Shown in pieces: positions 16,292 to 27,500 of a stretch of DNA of 64,000 nucleotides. The translations under genes were made by a program, and so were the position numbers. The first letter of the stretch is position 1. The number at the start of each line of letters is the position of its first letter. The stretch lies in the NCBI RefSeq assembly GCF_900116225.1, contig NZ_FOZZ01000005.1, forward strand, positions 124,001-188,000. The letters run 5' to 3'. This stretch comes from Sphingobacterium wenxiniae (lineage in GTDB: Bacteria; Bacteroidota; Bacteroidia; Sphingobacteriales; Sphingobacteriaceae). The notes under the pieces are model-generated. The model worked only from the letters and a program-made list of their open reading frames with translations, searched no databases and had not been told where the DNA came from.

Positions 16292-18460
16292 ATGGTAAAA
16301 TTAAAATCAAAAAGTGCTTTTGTGTGTGCACTGTTGTTAGGTTTGGGAACATTTAACTTTTCGGCTTCGGTACCGGATGAGGGCATGTTTCCCCTCAGTG
16401 AGTTGAGTCGTGCGGGATTAAAGAGTGCGGGGTTAAAAATTTCTGAGAAAGACATCTACAATCCGGGACAAGTAGGTTTAGTAGATGCGTTGGTGCAAGT
16501 TGGCGGATGTACAGGTTCTTTTGTTTCCGACAATGGTCTTATCATTACCAATCATCACTGTGCGTTCAGTGCTGTACAATTGGCAAGCTCTCCTGAGTTT
16601 AATTACCTAAAGAATGGCTTCGTTGCCAATTCCTTAGAACAGGAAATCGAAGCAAAAGGGTTAACTATCCGTATCACGGACTCTTACGAGGATGTGTCCA
16701 ACGATATTTTGGGTGCTGTCGCGAATATCAGTGATCCGACAGAACGTATCAACATCATCAATAAACGTCGCACAGAGATTGCCAAAAAAGCCGAAGAGGA
16801 AGATTCAACCATCCAGGCAGAAGTGTCCGAAATGTTTATCGGAAAAAGCTACGTCTTATTTCGGTATAAAACCATTGCCGATGTACGCTTAGTATATGTT
16901 CCTCGTCAGGATATCGGAGAATTTGGTGGCGAAACAGATAACTGGGTATGGCCAAGGCATACAGGTGACTTCTCTTTCTTGAGAGCTTATGTTGCTCCTG
17001 ACGGCTCTTCTGCTTCCTATGCGGAAGAAAATGTACCATACAAACCAAAAAAGCATCTCAAAGTCAATCCACAAGGCGTTGACGAGAACGATTTTGTTTT
17101 CATCCTAGGCTATCCCGGGCGTACTTTCCGTCATCGTCCAGCACAATATATGGAGTATCAGCAACGCTTCTTGCTTCCTTATACATCGGAACTATACGAT
17201 TTCCAAAATCAACAAATGGAGTTGGCCGGAAAAGATAACGTTGCCGTACAGTTGGCTTTAGCAACGCGTATCAAACGCAATGCAAATGTCATGAAGAACT
17301 ACCGTGGAAAGCTCAAAGGCTTGCACAACCTAAATCTCTTAGGCGACAAACAGCGTGAAGATGCTGCATTGGCACAGTTTATTGACAGCAAAGCGGAACT
17401 GAAATCCAAATACGGTTCATTGATGTCCGATATCGACCAACATTACCAATCTGTATTCAAAGAGGCGCAAAAAGAACTGTGGTTCAACAACATGTACAGC
17501 AGCACAATTCTATTACGTGCGGCCATGGTGATCAATGGTTTCAAAAATGCCATTATCAAGCAATCCAATCCAAAAGCGCAGGAGGAAATTTTTGCTTTGA
17601 ACATTGAACAGGTAAAGAAGCAGTTAGACAACATCTACCTTAGCTACAACCTTCAAGTTGACCAAACTATCGCATCCCACATGTTTAAAGATGCCTATCT
17701 GATGGAGGGATCAAACCAATTGGCATACTTCCAACAGAAATCCTTTACGGACAAAGACGCTGCTGCCGACTTCATTTCCGGAGCTTTGGAAAAAACCAAA
17801 CTAAATCAAAAGGAAACACTCTTCAATACAGTGCTGAAGGATGTAAATAGCCTTAAAAACTATAACGATGAACTTCTGTCTATTCAGGCGGACTTAGCTA
17901 CGGAAATGGCCGTTTTCAACACAGAGCAGAAACGCAAAGAAGGTGTCCTTAACCGTTTGATGGGGGATTATGTAGCGGTGAAAGAGATTTTCCAAGCCAA
18001 AAACTTTATCCCAGATGCCAATTCTACACTGCGTCTTACTTTTGGCAATATCAAAGGGTATAGCCCTGCAGACGCCACTTATATGTCTCCTTTTACCACA
18101 GTCAAGGGTATTATTGAAAAAGGCAACTCCGGTCTGGAGGAATTTATCTACCCGGAATCTATCAAAAATGCTTGGCAGGCCAAAGATTTTGGTTCTTATG
18201 TCAAGAAAGAACTCAACGATGTACCGGTAAACATCCTATACAACATGGATACAACCGGTGGTAATTCGGGGTCGCCGATCATGAATGCCTATGGGGAACT
18301 TATTGGCGTCAATTTTGACCGTGCTTACGATGCTACCATCAATGACTTTGCCTGGAACGAGAATTACAGCCGTTCTATCGGCGTGGATATTCGCTATGTT
18401 TTATGGATTGCAGACAAAATAGACCATGCGCAATTTATCTTAAAAGAGATGGGTATTTAA
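16292..18460 (+). CDS. S46 dipeptidyl-peptidase, DPP11-type
   Basis: The 722-residue secreted serine peptidase releases dipeptides from peptide N-termini in the periplasm. A signal peptide spans about residues 1-26. The catalytic His lies in ITNHHC (residues 87-90) and the catalytic Ser is Ser659 in GGNSGSP. Arg677 (NFDRAYD), 18 residues after the Ser, occupies the position that in Porphyromonas DPP11 gives preference for Asp/Glu at P1; DPP7 has Gly there. The ATG at 16292 is chosen because it begins the signal peptide, about 20 bases after a TATCTTTG box. An upstream frame extension has no protein character. Confidence 0.92.
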   Translation: MVKLKSKSAFVCALLLGLGTFNFSASVPDEGMFPLSELSRAGLKSAGLKISEKDIYNPGQVGLVDALVQVGGCTGSFVSDNGLIITNHHCAFSAVQLASSPEFNYLKNGFVANSLEQEIEAKGLTIRITDSYEDVSNDILGAVANISDPTERINIINKRRTEIAKKAEEEDSTIQAEVSEMFIGKSYVLFRYKTIADVRLVYVPRQDIGEFGGETDNWVWPRHTGDFSFLRAYVAPDGSSASYAEENVPYKPKKHLKVNPQGVDENDFVFILGYPGRTFRHRPAQYMEYQQRFLLPYTSELYDFQNQQMELAGKDNVAVQLALATRIKRNANVMKNYRGKLKGLHNLNLLGDKQREDAALAQFIDSKAELKSKYGSLMSDIDQHYQSVFKEAQKELWFNNMYSSTILLRAAMVINGFKNAIIKQSNPKAQEEIFALNIEQVKKQLDNIYLSYNLQVDQTIASHMFKDAYLMEGSNQLAYFQQKSFTDKDAAADFISGALEKTKLNQKETLFNTVLKDVNSLKNYNDELLSIQADLATEMAVFNTEQKRKEGVLNRLMGDYVAVKEIFQAKNFIPDANSTLRLTFGNIKGYSPADATYMSPFTTVKGIIEKGNSGLEEFIYPESIKNAWQAKDFGSYVKKELNDVPVNILYNMDTTGGNSGSPIMNAYGELIGVNFDRAYDATINDFAWNENYSRSIGVDIRYVLWIADKIDHAQFILKEMGI

Positions 18461-18502
18461 TTTTATGAGGTTCATGCGATATCCCGCATGAACCTCATAA
18501 AA
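18461..18502. terminator. 18-bp hairpin terminator between convergent genes
   Basis: Arms 18461-18478 and 18485-18502 are perfectly complementary with a 6-base loop, and both ends carry A/T runs. It is placed directly after the S46 peptidase stop. Confidence 0.85.
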
Positions 18503-18535
18503 AATTCGGCATTGCCGGGGAGGCAACACCGAATT
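18503..18535 (-). terminator. Terminator hairpin with CUCCCC loop after the OmpA-family gene
   Basis: On -, AATTCGG pairs with CCGAATT around an inner TTGCC-TCCCC-GGCAA hairpin, then a run of six U residues. It lies 50 bases after the stop of the minus-strand OmpA-family gene, so it should end the surface operon. The loop resembles those of the small RNA terminators at 12.3-12.5 kb. A weak TATCCTAG upstream does not make a convincing separate promoter. Confidence 0.75.
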
Positions 18536-18584
18536 GACATCTACCATAAATGTTAGCTCTAGGATAGGCCAACTAAACTGTGAA

Positions 18585-20525
18585 TTAAAAATCTATTACT
18601 TCAATTTCCGTACGACGGTTTGCTTGATGCTCTTCATCCGTACATTGCACACCGTTGCCACACTGATTGACCAATCGGGTCTCTCCATACCCTTTTGCAA
18701 CCAACCGATCTGCAGCAATACCTCTGCTAACGATGTATTCTACCGCAGATTGCGCCCTCCGCTGCGAAAGCTTCATATTGTAACTATCGCTACCACGACT
18801 ATCGGTATGACTGGAAAGTTCTATTTTCAACGTTGGATTATCCCGTAAGACTTTCACCACATGATCCAAAACCAGCGCTGCGTCCGGACGGATGTTGTGC
18901 TTATCAAAATCGTAATACAGGTTCTCCAAGACAATTTTATCCCCTTTTTCCTTTAATGGAGCCAAGTATAAAGCCACATTCAAGGTCGTATCCTGTAATG
19001 GCAAGACTGCGGCCACCTGCGTGGAGTCTCCCATATACCCAGCCTGTTCTGCGGTTATCTTGAAACCTTCTCCTTTTGTTAGCTCAAATTCAAATGTGCC
19101 TTCAGCATTGCTTAGCTGTCGTGCAACAATTTCAACGCCGTTTGCATCCAATAATGTAACTCGGCTATTTCCCAAAACTGCATTCGTCTTTTTGTCATAC
19201 GTTATCCCCTTCAGTAGGATACGAATTTTAGGTTTAGCAAAATTAAACGAATAAATATCGTCGGACCCTACCCCTCCCGGTCTATTGGAAGCTATATAAC
19301 CATAGAATGCATCGTCATCATCGGCCATCACGACAAAAGAAAAATCATCCGAGGCTGAATTAATTGGATATTGCAAATTCTTACGGTTTTTAAATGTTGA
19401 ACGTTTCCCCTCTGCCATGAAGATATCCAATCCTCCCATACCCGGAAAGCCATCACTGGAATAATATAACGTATCTCCATAAACCGTAGGAAACATCTCG
19501 TCTCCTGTCGAGTTCACCACATCACCAGCATTAATCGGTGTCCCCCAACTTCCATCACTGTTCTTTACACTATACCAAATATCTACACCTCCGTATCCAC
19601 CTGGCATATCCGACGCAAAATACAAAGTTTCCTCATCATCGCTTAAGGCAGCATGCCCTAAGGAATATTGTTCTACATTATTATACGCAAAGCTTTCTTC
19701 ACTCCAATCACTACCCTGATTCCGATAGATCATCAATTCTAGATTGTGTTTCCTAAAGCGGGTACCATCAGCTTTATAGCGTTGTACTTCTTTTCCAGGG
19801 TGTGTGCGTGTTATATACAGTACATCTTCGTCCTTATTCGGAATAGCTGGCCCCACATGATATGGCGACTTATTGAAACTATACGGCATAACGTTCGGAA
19901 GGGTCAGCTGTTCCGCATTTCGCGCAGCCGAAAATACTTTCAGGTATGCTTGACCAGTCATACCGCTTTTTTCTCCTCCTATTTTCGGTTCTGCCGCATA
20001 TATCGCACCATTACTGGTCGGGATAGCGCCGAACTCCGCAAGATCGGTATTTATCTCTTGTTCGTTTTTAAGGTTGTATTTCAATGGAGAAGCCATCCAT
20101 ACCACAGCCGAATCACAACCGATAATTTCCCTTTGGATTTTTTCCGATTCCCCATACTGGGAAGCATAATCCAAAAACTGTTGTTTCGCTTCTGTATACT
20201 TACCATTTTGCTTTAAGGCTTCTGCATAACCTAATAAGGCATCAGCAGAATGCCCTTCTGTTTGCACCGCGCGAGCATACCAAGTTTCAGCACGTTTATA
20301 TTGGTTTAAGAACAAATAGCCACGAGCTACACGTTCGATATCGATAATCTGAGGTTTCTTCCCTTGAACCAAACGTTCGTATATGGACAATGCTTGTGCA
20401 TATTCCATCCTTGCAAACAAATCGTCAGCACGCTTACGCAAAGTAGGTTGCTCCTGTGCCTGAATACTTCCTGAGAAGAGAAGAAGTCCCGCTAGACCGA
20501 TGTATAGTGTATGTTTTATTTTCAT
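18585..20525 (-). CDS. TPR/PD40/OmpA protein (PorE-like)
   Basis: The 646-residue envelope protein has a signal peptide (to about residue 24, SIQAQ), TPR-like helices (about 28-135), WD40-like PD40 beta-propeller repeats (about 170-430; LYFASDMPGGYGGVDIWYS, LYYSSDGFPGMGGLDIF), a carboxypeptidase-regulatory-like sandwich (about 435-525) and an OmpA peptidoglycan-binding domain (about 530-646; YYDFDKHNIRPDA, LSSHTDSRGSDSYN, NRRTEIEV). This order is that of PorE, which anchors type IX secretion components to peptidoglycan. It lies 32 bases after the PorP/SprF gene as the last gene of the adhesin operon. It is more likely a paralogue dedicated to this adhesin than the core PorE. Confidence 0.88.
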   Translation of the reverse strand: MKIKHTLYIGLAGLLLFSGSIQAQEQPTLRKRADDLFARMEYAQALSIYERLVQGKKPQIIDIERVARGYLFLNQYKRAETWYARAVQTEGHSADALLGYAEALKQNGKYTEAKQQFLDYASQYGESEKIQREIIGCDSAVVWMASPLKYNLKNEQEINTDLAEFGAIPTSNGAIYAAEPKIGGEKSGMTGQAYLKVFSAARNAEQLTLPNVMPYSFNKSPYHVGPAIPNKDEDVLYITRTHPGKEVQRYKADGTRFRKHNLELMIYRNQGSDWSEESFAYNNVEQYSLGHAALSDDEETLYFASDMPGGYGGVDIWYSVKNSDGSWGTPINAGDVVNSTGDEMFPTVYGDTLYYSSDGFPGMGGLDIFMAEGKRSTFKNRKNLQYPINSASDDFSFVVMADDDDAFYGYIASNRPGGVGSDDIYSFNFAKPKIRILLKGITYDKKTNAVLGNSRVTLLDANGVEIVARQLSNAEGTFEFELTKGEGFKITAEQAGYMGDSTQVAAVLPLQDTTLNVALYLAPLKEKGDKIVLENLYYDFDKHNIRPDAALVLDHVVKVLRDNPTLKIELSSHTDSRGSDSYNMKLSQRRAQSAVEYIVSRGIAADRLVAKGYGETRLVNQCGNGVQCTDEEHQANRRTEIEVIDF

Positions 20526-20557
20526 TGCTCTCTTTTTTATGTATTAAGGGCTTAGGC

Positions 20558-21571
20558 CTAAAAATACCTTGGGTTCAACATCTGCTGCAACGATCTGCCA
20601 AAAGTGATCCCTAAGGTCACTTCATGCGTACCACGTTGTAATCCCCGCATCTGGTTCAACATAATATCGTATGAATAGCCGATACGTAACCTTTCTGTCG
20701 CATAGAATTGGGCTATAGCTGTGATAGCATTCATGGAACTCAACTTGGTAGGCGATTTATCATAATACTCTCGTTCAAAGATTTTCGCACGCGTACGGTA
20801 ACCACCTCCTATCCAAAACTTGTCATTAAACACAAGCATTGCATTAAGATCTAAAGAAGTAGGACCTTTAAAATCATCCTTTACCAATAGGCTTGGGCGA
20901 AGCAACAAACCTTCCTCCAATTGGAACAAAGCTCCTGCTATGAAATATGCGTTGACATTCCGATAAAGACTTTCTAAGGAATTTTGGTTAAATCGAAACT
21001 CTTCATTACTACCCGTTCCGGAGAAGATATCATGCACTGCCACACCTGCATACCAGGATGCATTATAATAATATATTCCCAAACGGATATCAGGACGCCA
21101 AGTCGTAACTTTACCTGCCGGCACAACCACATCCTCAGTATCCATCGCCAATAACTTATTTCCATCCAAACCGTATTGGGTAAAGCCAGCAGCCACCCCC
21201 AAGGCCAGACGTTGTGTATCATCTCCGTCCAATTGTAAACGCAAAGCATAATTTGCATAAATAGAGGTGGCATCTTGCGCACCCAACTTGTCAGCAGTTA
21301 CCTGCAAACCTACACCATGCCTCCTATTAATGGGATCTAATACACCATCGACCGATAAGGTGCCGGTGCGCGGAGCACCGTCCCAACCTGCCCATTGGCT
21401 ACGCAATCCCAACTGCCCAAACCATTCCTCTTTATACCCCGCGTAAGCAGGGTTTACACTAATGGAATTAAAAATATACTGCGTGAACTGCACATTTTGC
21501 TGGGATTTCGCTTGAAATCCCAACAAAATAAGTAAACAACTCACTGACGCCTTTATGCTATAACTTTTCAT
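20558..21571 (-). CDS. PorP/SprF-family type IX secretion membrane protein
   Basis: The 337-residue outer-membrane beta-barrel protein has a signal peptide (about residues 1-23) followed by the family signature QFTQYIFNSISVNPAYAGYKEEWFG. PorP/SprF proteins are usually encoded beside the type B adhesin they serve and help its attachment or surface delivery. This gene starts six bases after the stop of the giant adhesin gene and is followed by the PorE-like gene, repeating the sprB-sprF arrangement known from Flavobacterium johnsoniae. Confidence 0.92.
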   Translation of the reverse strand: MKSYSIKASVSCLLILLGFQAKSQQNVQFTQYIFNSISVNPAYAGYKEEWFGQLGLRSQWAGWDGAPRTGTLSVDGVLDPINRRHGVGLQVTADKLGAQDATSIYANYALRLQLDGDDTQRLALGVAAGFTQYGLDGNKLLAMDTEDVVVPAGKVTTWRPDIRLGIYYYNASWYAGVAVHDIFSGTGSNEEFRFNQNSLESLYRNVNAYFIAGALFQLEEGLLLRPSLLVKDDFKGPTSLDLNAMLVFNDKFWIGGGYRTRAKIFEREYYDKSPTKLSSMNAITAIAQFYATERLRIGYSYDIMLNQMRGLQRGTHEVTLGITFGRSLQQMLNPRYF

Positions 21572-21577
21572 CTTCGA

Positions 21578-24500
21578 TTAATTACGTTTTATCAATACGG
21601 TTGATTTCACATCGGTAGTAGAACTTCCGCGGATAGCCTTAACAGATATAAAGTATGTGCCATCATTTAATCCTCTACCTTCCCACTCATCCTGATAATT
21701 GTCATTACGATACACTTCATTACCCCATCTGTTGATGATGGTAACCGATATACGATCGTACATTTCTCTTCCTCCAATTACCAATCTATCATTTCGACCA
21801 TCTCCATTCGGTGTAATGATTGTTGGAATAACCAAATCATTTGGAAGAATGTTAACAGTAACCGTGGCTATATTACTCCATCTACCGTTCACATCTCTAA
21901 CACGATAGGTAAATGTATCTTCGCCTATCTGGTCTCTTGATGGTGTGTATACAATCTGTCCGTTAGAAAGGATTTCAATTGTAGCACCCGGAGATGAAGT
22001 TACGATCTCTATTGACGTTGGGTCAATCGCAGCGCTCTCTGCTATATCGTTTTCTAACACATCAATAGTAACCGATACCGCTGCTTTTGTTTCCGCAAAA
22101 TCGTCAACCGCATTAATACGGATCAGGTCTACTGGCACAGGTTCGGTTTCGTCCTCATCATCTGGATCTTCAGTCGTAGGTTTATCAGGTCCCCAGACAC
22201 GAATACCGTTCGTAATGGTTTCTGGTGTATCTGGACTCTCTTCTACCTCTGCTTCTACAGATACTATGATATTTCCACCCACAGGGATAACTGCTGTCGT
22301 TGTTACCATCGCTGTGTTTTCAGTTCCTACAATTGTCGCATTATTGCTCAGCATCTGATATCCAGTGATACGAATACCCTCTCCAGGAAGTTCCTCTAGG
22401 CGAATTGCTTTACCTACCGCAATAGCCGAAGGTCCATCGTTGGTGATTGTTACCGTGAATGTTGTTGATTCACCCTCTTTCACGCGAGCCTCATCTGCCA
22501 CTTTCGTAATACTCATCACCGATACACGATCCACATCGATTTCTGGTGTTTCATCCTCATCATCTGGATCATCAGTGGTTGGTGTATCTGGTCCCCACAC
22601 AGCAACACCGTTTGTAATCTTATCTGATGCATCCTCATCAACCATTGTCGTTACACGAACAACAATAGTTTCTCCCAAAGCAATCTTATCAGTAGTAGTA
22701 ATTACTGCATCATTACCTGTACCTTGTATTGTACCAGAACCTGACACAATTTGGTAACCTGTAATCGTCACACCTGTTCCCGGACGCTCTTTCACCGTAA
22801 TCTCGCGATTAGCCTCCATCACCGATGGACCAACATTTGTAATCGTCAACGTAAATGTCGTCTCCTCTCCAGCTGTCACACGAGCTTCGTCAGCTATCTT
22901 CGTAATACTGACTTTCGATTCACGATCCACATCGATTCCCGGCGTTTCATCCTCATCGTCTGGATTATCGGCCGTCGGTGTATCTGGCCCCCACGCTGCG
23001 ACACCGTTCTTAATCGTAGCAGGTGCATCCGCACTAACCATAGCTGTCACACGAACAACAATCCTCTCTCCTAAAGCAATCTTACCTGTAGTAGTAACGA
23101 TAGCATCGTTTCCTGTACCTTGTACTGTACCAGAACCGGATACAACTTGGTAACCTGTAATTGTCACACCTGTTCCCGGATGCTCTTTCAGCGTAATCTC
23201 GCGATTAGCCTCCATCACGGATGGGCCAACATTTGTAATCGTCAAGGTAAATGTAGTCTCTTCACCTGCTTTTACAAGTGGCTGATCAGCTACTTTTGTA
23301 ATGCTGACTTTAGACACACGATCTACCGGAATCGGATCGGTCTCATCTTCTCCATCAGGAGTTGATAAATTATCAGGATCTGTACCTGGATTATTCTGCC
23401 AAATTTGAATTTTATTGCTGATAAATGTCGGTGCATCCGAATCGACCATTACCGTAACATTAAAGGTAAATGTCGCATTCACAGCTACATCATTAGCCAT
23501 TTCAAGATGGAATAAACCATTGGCTGCCAGACTCTGTGTCACACCAGCATAACTTACGGATTGTAAAGTCTGACCTGTTCCGATCACATCCCGGAAATAA
23601 ATCGGTGTGCCAGCTAAAATAATTGACGGCCCCTGATTCTCCACAGTCACGGTATATGTATAAGCTTCACCAGCGACAGCTCCACCATTTCCTTCTTTAT
23701 TAATAGCATCATCATCAAATCCATAATCACGATCAACATTGATCGGAGGGGTCTCCCCTGTAGCATCTGGTGTAGCCAGATTATTTATATCCGTTCCCGG
23801 ATTGTCCTGCCAAAGCTGAATTTCATTTTTAATCGTAGCAGGTGCATCTGCAGCGACCAATACGGCCACATCAAAGGTAAAGCTATCTCCGGCTTCCAAC
23901 GGTCCGTTAACAGCCAGGCTGAATAACCCGTCAGCTCCTAATGACTGCGTATTACCGGCATAAGTCACCGACTGTAAAGTCTGCCCCGGACTTACCACGT
24001 CATGGAAATACAACGTTGTACCATGCAGAATCGTAGATGGCCCTTGGTTTTCTACCGTTACCGTATAAGTATATGGTGTACCAGCTATCGCATTCTCATT
24101 TCCATGCTGACCCACTTTTGCAATGGCATCATCATCAAAACCATAATCGCGATCCACATCAATTTCCGGTGTTTCCGCTATTCCATCCGGATTGTCGACA
24201 TCCGTCTGCGGATCGTCCTGCCAGATATAAACGGTATTGCTGATCTTATCTGGCGCAGCTGCATCCACCAACACCGTAACATCAAAGCTAAACGTTGCTC
24301 CTGCAGTAATGTCGTTGACCATCTGCAGGTCAAAGCGTCCATTCATACCTACAGTTGGATGCACCCCACCAAAGTCTACAGACTGAATCGTCTGTCCACT
24401 GCTCACGATATCACGGAAGTAAAGCGTCGTACCATTCAGAATCGTAGACGGTCCCTTATTTTCTACCGTTACCGTATAAGTATATTCACGACCTGCTACC

Positions 24501-27500
24501 GCATTTTCATTATTGTTCTGTCCTGCTTTTACAATAGCATCATCATCGAGTCCGTAATCTTTTACGACATTCAAGACCGCTGCTGCAGAGAACACATCAC
24601 AACCCTCATCGGAGGACACCTGCACACGGTATTCCGCCATTTTCCCAACAGGCTGATCTGCAGGCACCAATACCGTTAATGTTGATGCTACAGCACTTGG
24701 GTTTGCAACCCCATCAATCGCTGTCCATGTTCCACCATCATCGGTACTCTCCTCCCATTGGTATGTCGCCTGAATGCTTGCAGCATTGCTGACATCCACC
24801 GTGAAGCTTGCTTCAGCCCCTGCTGCTACTTCCTGATCCTGAGGTTGGCCTGCTGCATTTATGACCGCCATCTCGTTGATAACAACCGTTATCTCCTCCA
24901 AAGGACCGACGGCACAGCCAAAACGCATGGCTCGTACCTTGAACGTATAGGTCCCCGGCTGAATACCCGATGGTAATTCGAAGTTTAAATTATCCGTTGT
25001 TACCAACGGTGTTCCTGATTGATCATACACTTCATAAGTCGTACAGGCGTCTTGCATTTGAATCTGTAAATTATCCGAAGGACAAAGTTCAAAATTCATA
25101 GAACCATCATATACGTTGGCAATTTTTGGTGCGACAGCGACATCATAGATGTTGACAAAATCACCAAGAACGGACACAAACTTATCATAAGCAATATCCA
25201 CCCGATCATACACCAGACCGTCGGCAGCAATAGTCAACACAGCTTTCTGTGAACCATCGCCCATCAAGCCCAGTAAGCGCAATCCTAAAATATTCTGATC
25301 TAAAGGACGAATTTCAGCACCTACTTTTGTATTTCCTAAATAGCGTTGTATTTTAATATTTGTCAATAAACTAAGGCTCAACACAGGCTGCCCCGGAATG
25401 GCCAAAGTAATATGCAGAGAGTCTGTAGGCATACTCCGTGATTTGAACACCGGGGTAATAAATCCTTGATTAAGAATCCCTGCTCCTGCCCACATCTCCG
25501 CAAAGGTATTCGGATCGTTATCCACTGCTCTCCATGGGTCTTTTACGGTAGCCAACGAACTTGCTACACCCAAACCAATATCACGCACCCCGTGATACAG
25601 GTCAAGAATATCTTTATTCGTATCGCTATCTATTGGGTCACAATCTACTGCCCCTTCGATGGTATAATACGCGCCATATAAACGTGCGTTCTGTGCGACA
25701 CTCACCAGCGCGCCCTGTACTACACGCACCCCTGTATAAGGTTGTGGGATTCCACTTCCATCGGTTGGCACAAAAGTAAACTCAACTACATTATCGGAAT
25801 TCAACAAGTCTAATATTCCACCTTGTACTCCCCGTAGAGGTCCGATAGTGGCATTACCATTTAACCCGACAACAGTAATACCACCGGCAAGCATTAAACC
25901 GCTGTATTCCTTACCAAGCTTAATCGTTACAGGTGTTCCTGCAGGTACAGTATGACCAAAATTCAGATTTTGCCATACGGTACCAATACCCAACAGCCCT
26001 ACTCCGGTAGTCAATGTCGAGTATGTCTTCACATTACCATCGACGGCTCGTCCAGCATTTGAAACTCCACCCGTAATGGCTGAAGCCCAGCTTTGAGATG
26101 AAGCGTACACACGCTCCATCTCCGGAGGACAATTATCCGGATCAAATACCGTGATCGTAATAATCTCAGAAGCTGTACATCCACCTCCATTTTCGGCGGT
26201 GACACGGAAAGTATACGTACCTTCTGTAGCGAAAGAAATATTTGCTAATCTTACGGCTACATCCCCTACAGGAATTACTGTGTTATTTTCATCATACCAA
26301 GTAACAGTCGCTGTACCTGGTGTTACGGTATAGCCCGATAGATCCAATACACTATTTACCGGAATAGCATAATTTGTCTGTCCACCCGGCAAGCTGATTA
26401 TCGGCATTTCATGTACGGTTATTCCATGTGTCTGAGCTGTTCCGACAGCATTCGGACAATAGTTATCACCTTCTACCGTTACGTACAAAGTATTTAAACC
26501 GACAGTATTTGCCGTCATAATAAGTTCTGCTCCTGTATGTATCAATTGTGTCAAGGCAGCATCTGCATACCATTTGAATACAGGGTTGACGATAGCTGGG
26601 TTTGCAGGATTTAAAGGATTTAACGCAGCATTGAGCGTTATGTTTTCTCCCTCACAGGCTGCATTCGGCCCAGTGATAAGGATAAATTCAGCCTTACCAC
26701 GCGGTGTTACCGTTACGGTAACTTCTTTTGCTTCTGCCGGCAAGTTTTCACAAATACCGGTTCCACTTACAGTTAAATAATAGGTCGTAGATACCGTTAA
26801 AGCAGGCGAAGGTGTAAAACTTGCACCTGTATGCACCAGTGTCGTCAAATCAGCATCTGTATACCATCTAAACACAGGGTTGTCAATAGCTACCCCAGGT
26901 GCCAGCGAAGCTACCAAATTTTTCTCATCACCTTCGCAGATCGTTTCGTTTTGAGCAGCGATATCCGTCGCTACTGCACGTGGACTAACAGTAACAACAA
27001 TCTGTGCCGCTGTATTTGGTGCATTTTCACAAATATTCGTACCGCTCACTGTTACATAGTAAACATGCGTACCGACAGCCGGAGTTACCGTGTTCGATGG
27101 TAATTCAGTTGTCAATGCTGCATCTGCATAATACTTGAAGGTAGCTTCAGCAACAGTACTGCTCACTAATGTAGACAAATCAACAGATCCGCCTTCACAA
27201 AGCGCATCATCTGTGGTTGTAATGTCTGATGCCGTAGCACGTGGATTAACCGTCACAGTTACCACCTTTCCAGGCGTTTGGAAACAGGCTCTTCCACCTT
27301 CGATACTTACATAGAACGTATGCGTCCCTGCAGTTGTCAATGTTGGTGTATAGGTCTCTCCTGTATGTACGATCGGACCGCTATCCGATCCTCTGCGCCA
27401 TACAAAATCAGCACCCGCAGGCAAAGCAGAGCCTGCAGCAAGAGCAGCATCCAATTCCACTTGTTCTCCTGCACATATTGCACCTACCAGAGCAACTACA

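Noticed and set aside
18534-18585. Independent small RNA upstream of the CUCCCC-loop terminator
   Set aside because: The only -7-like sequence (TATCCTAG) lacks the TTTG core and has no good upstream partner; the hairpin is more simply the operon terminator.
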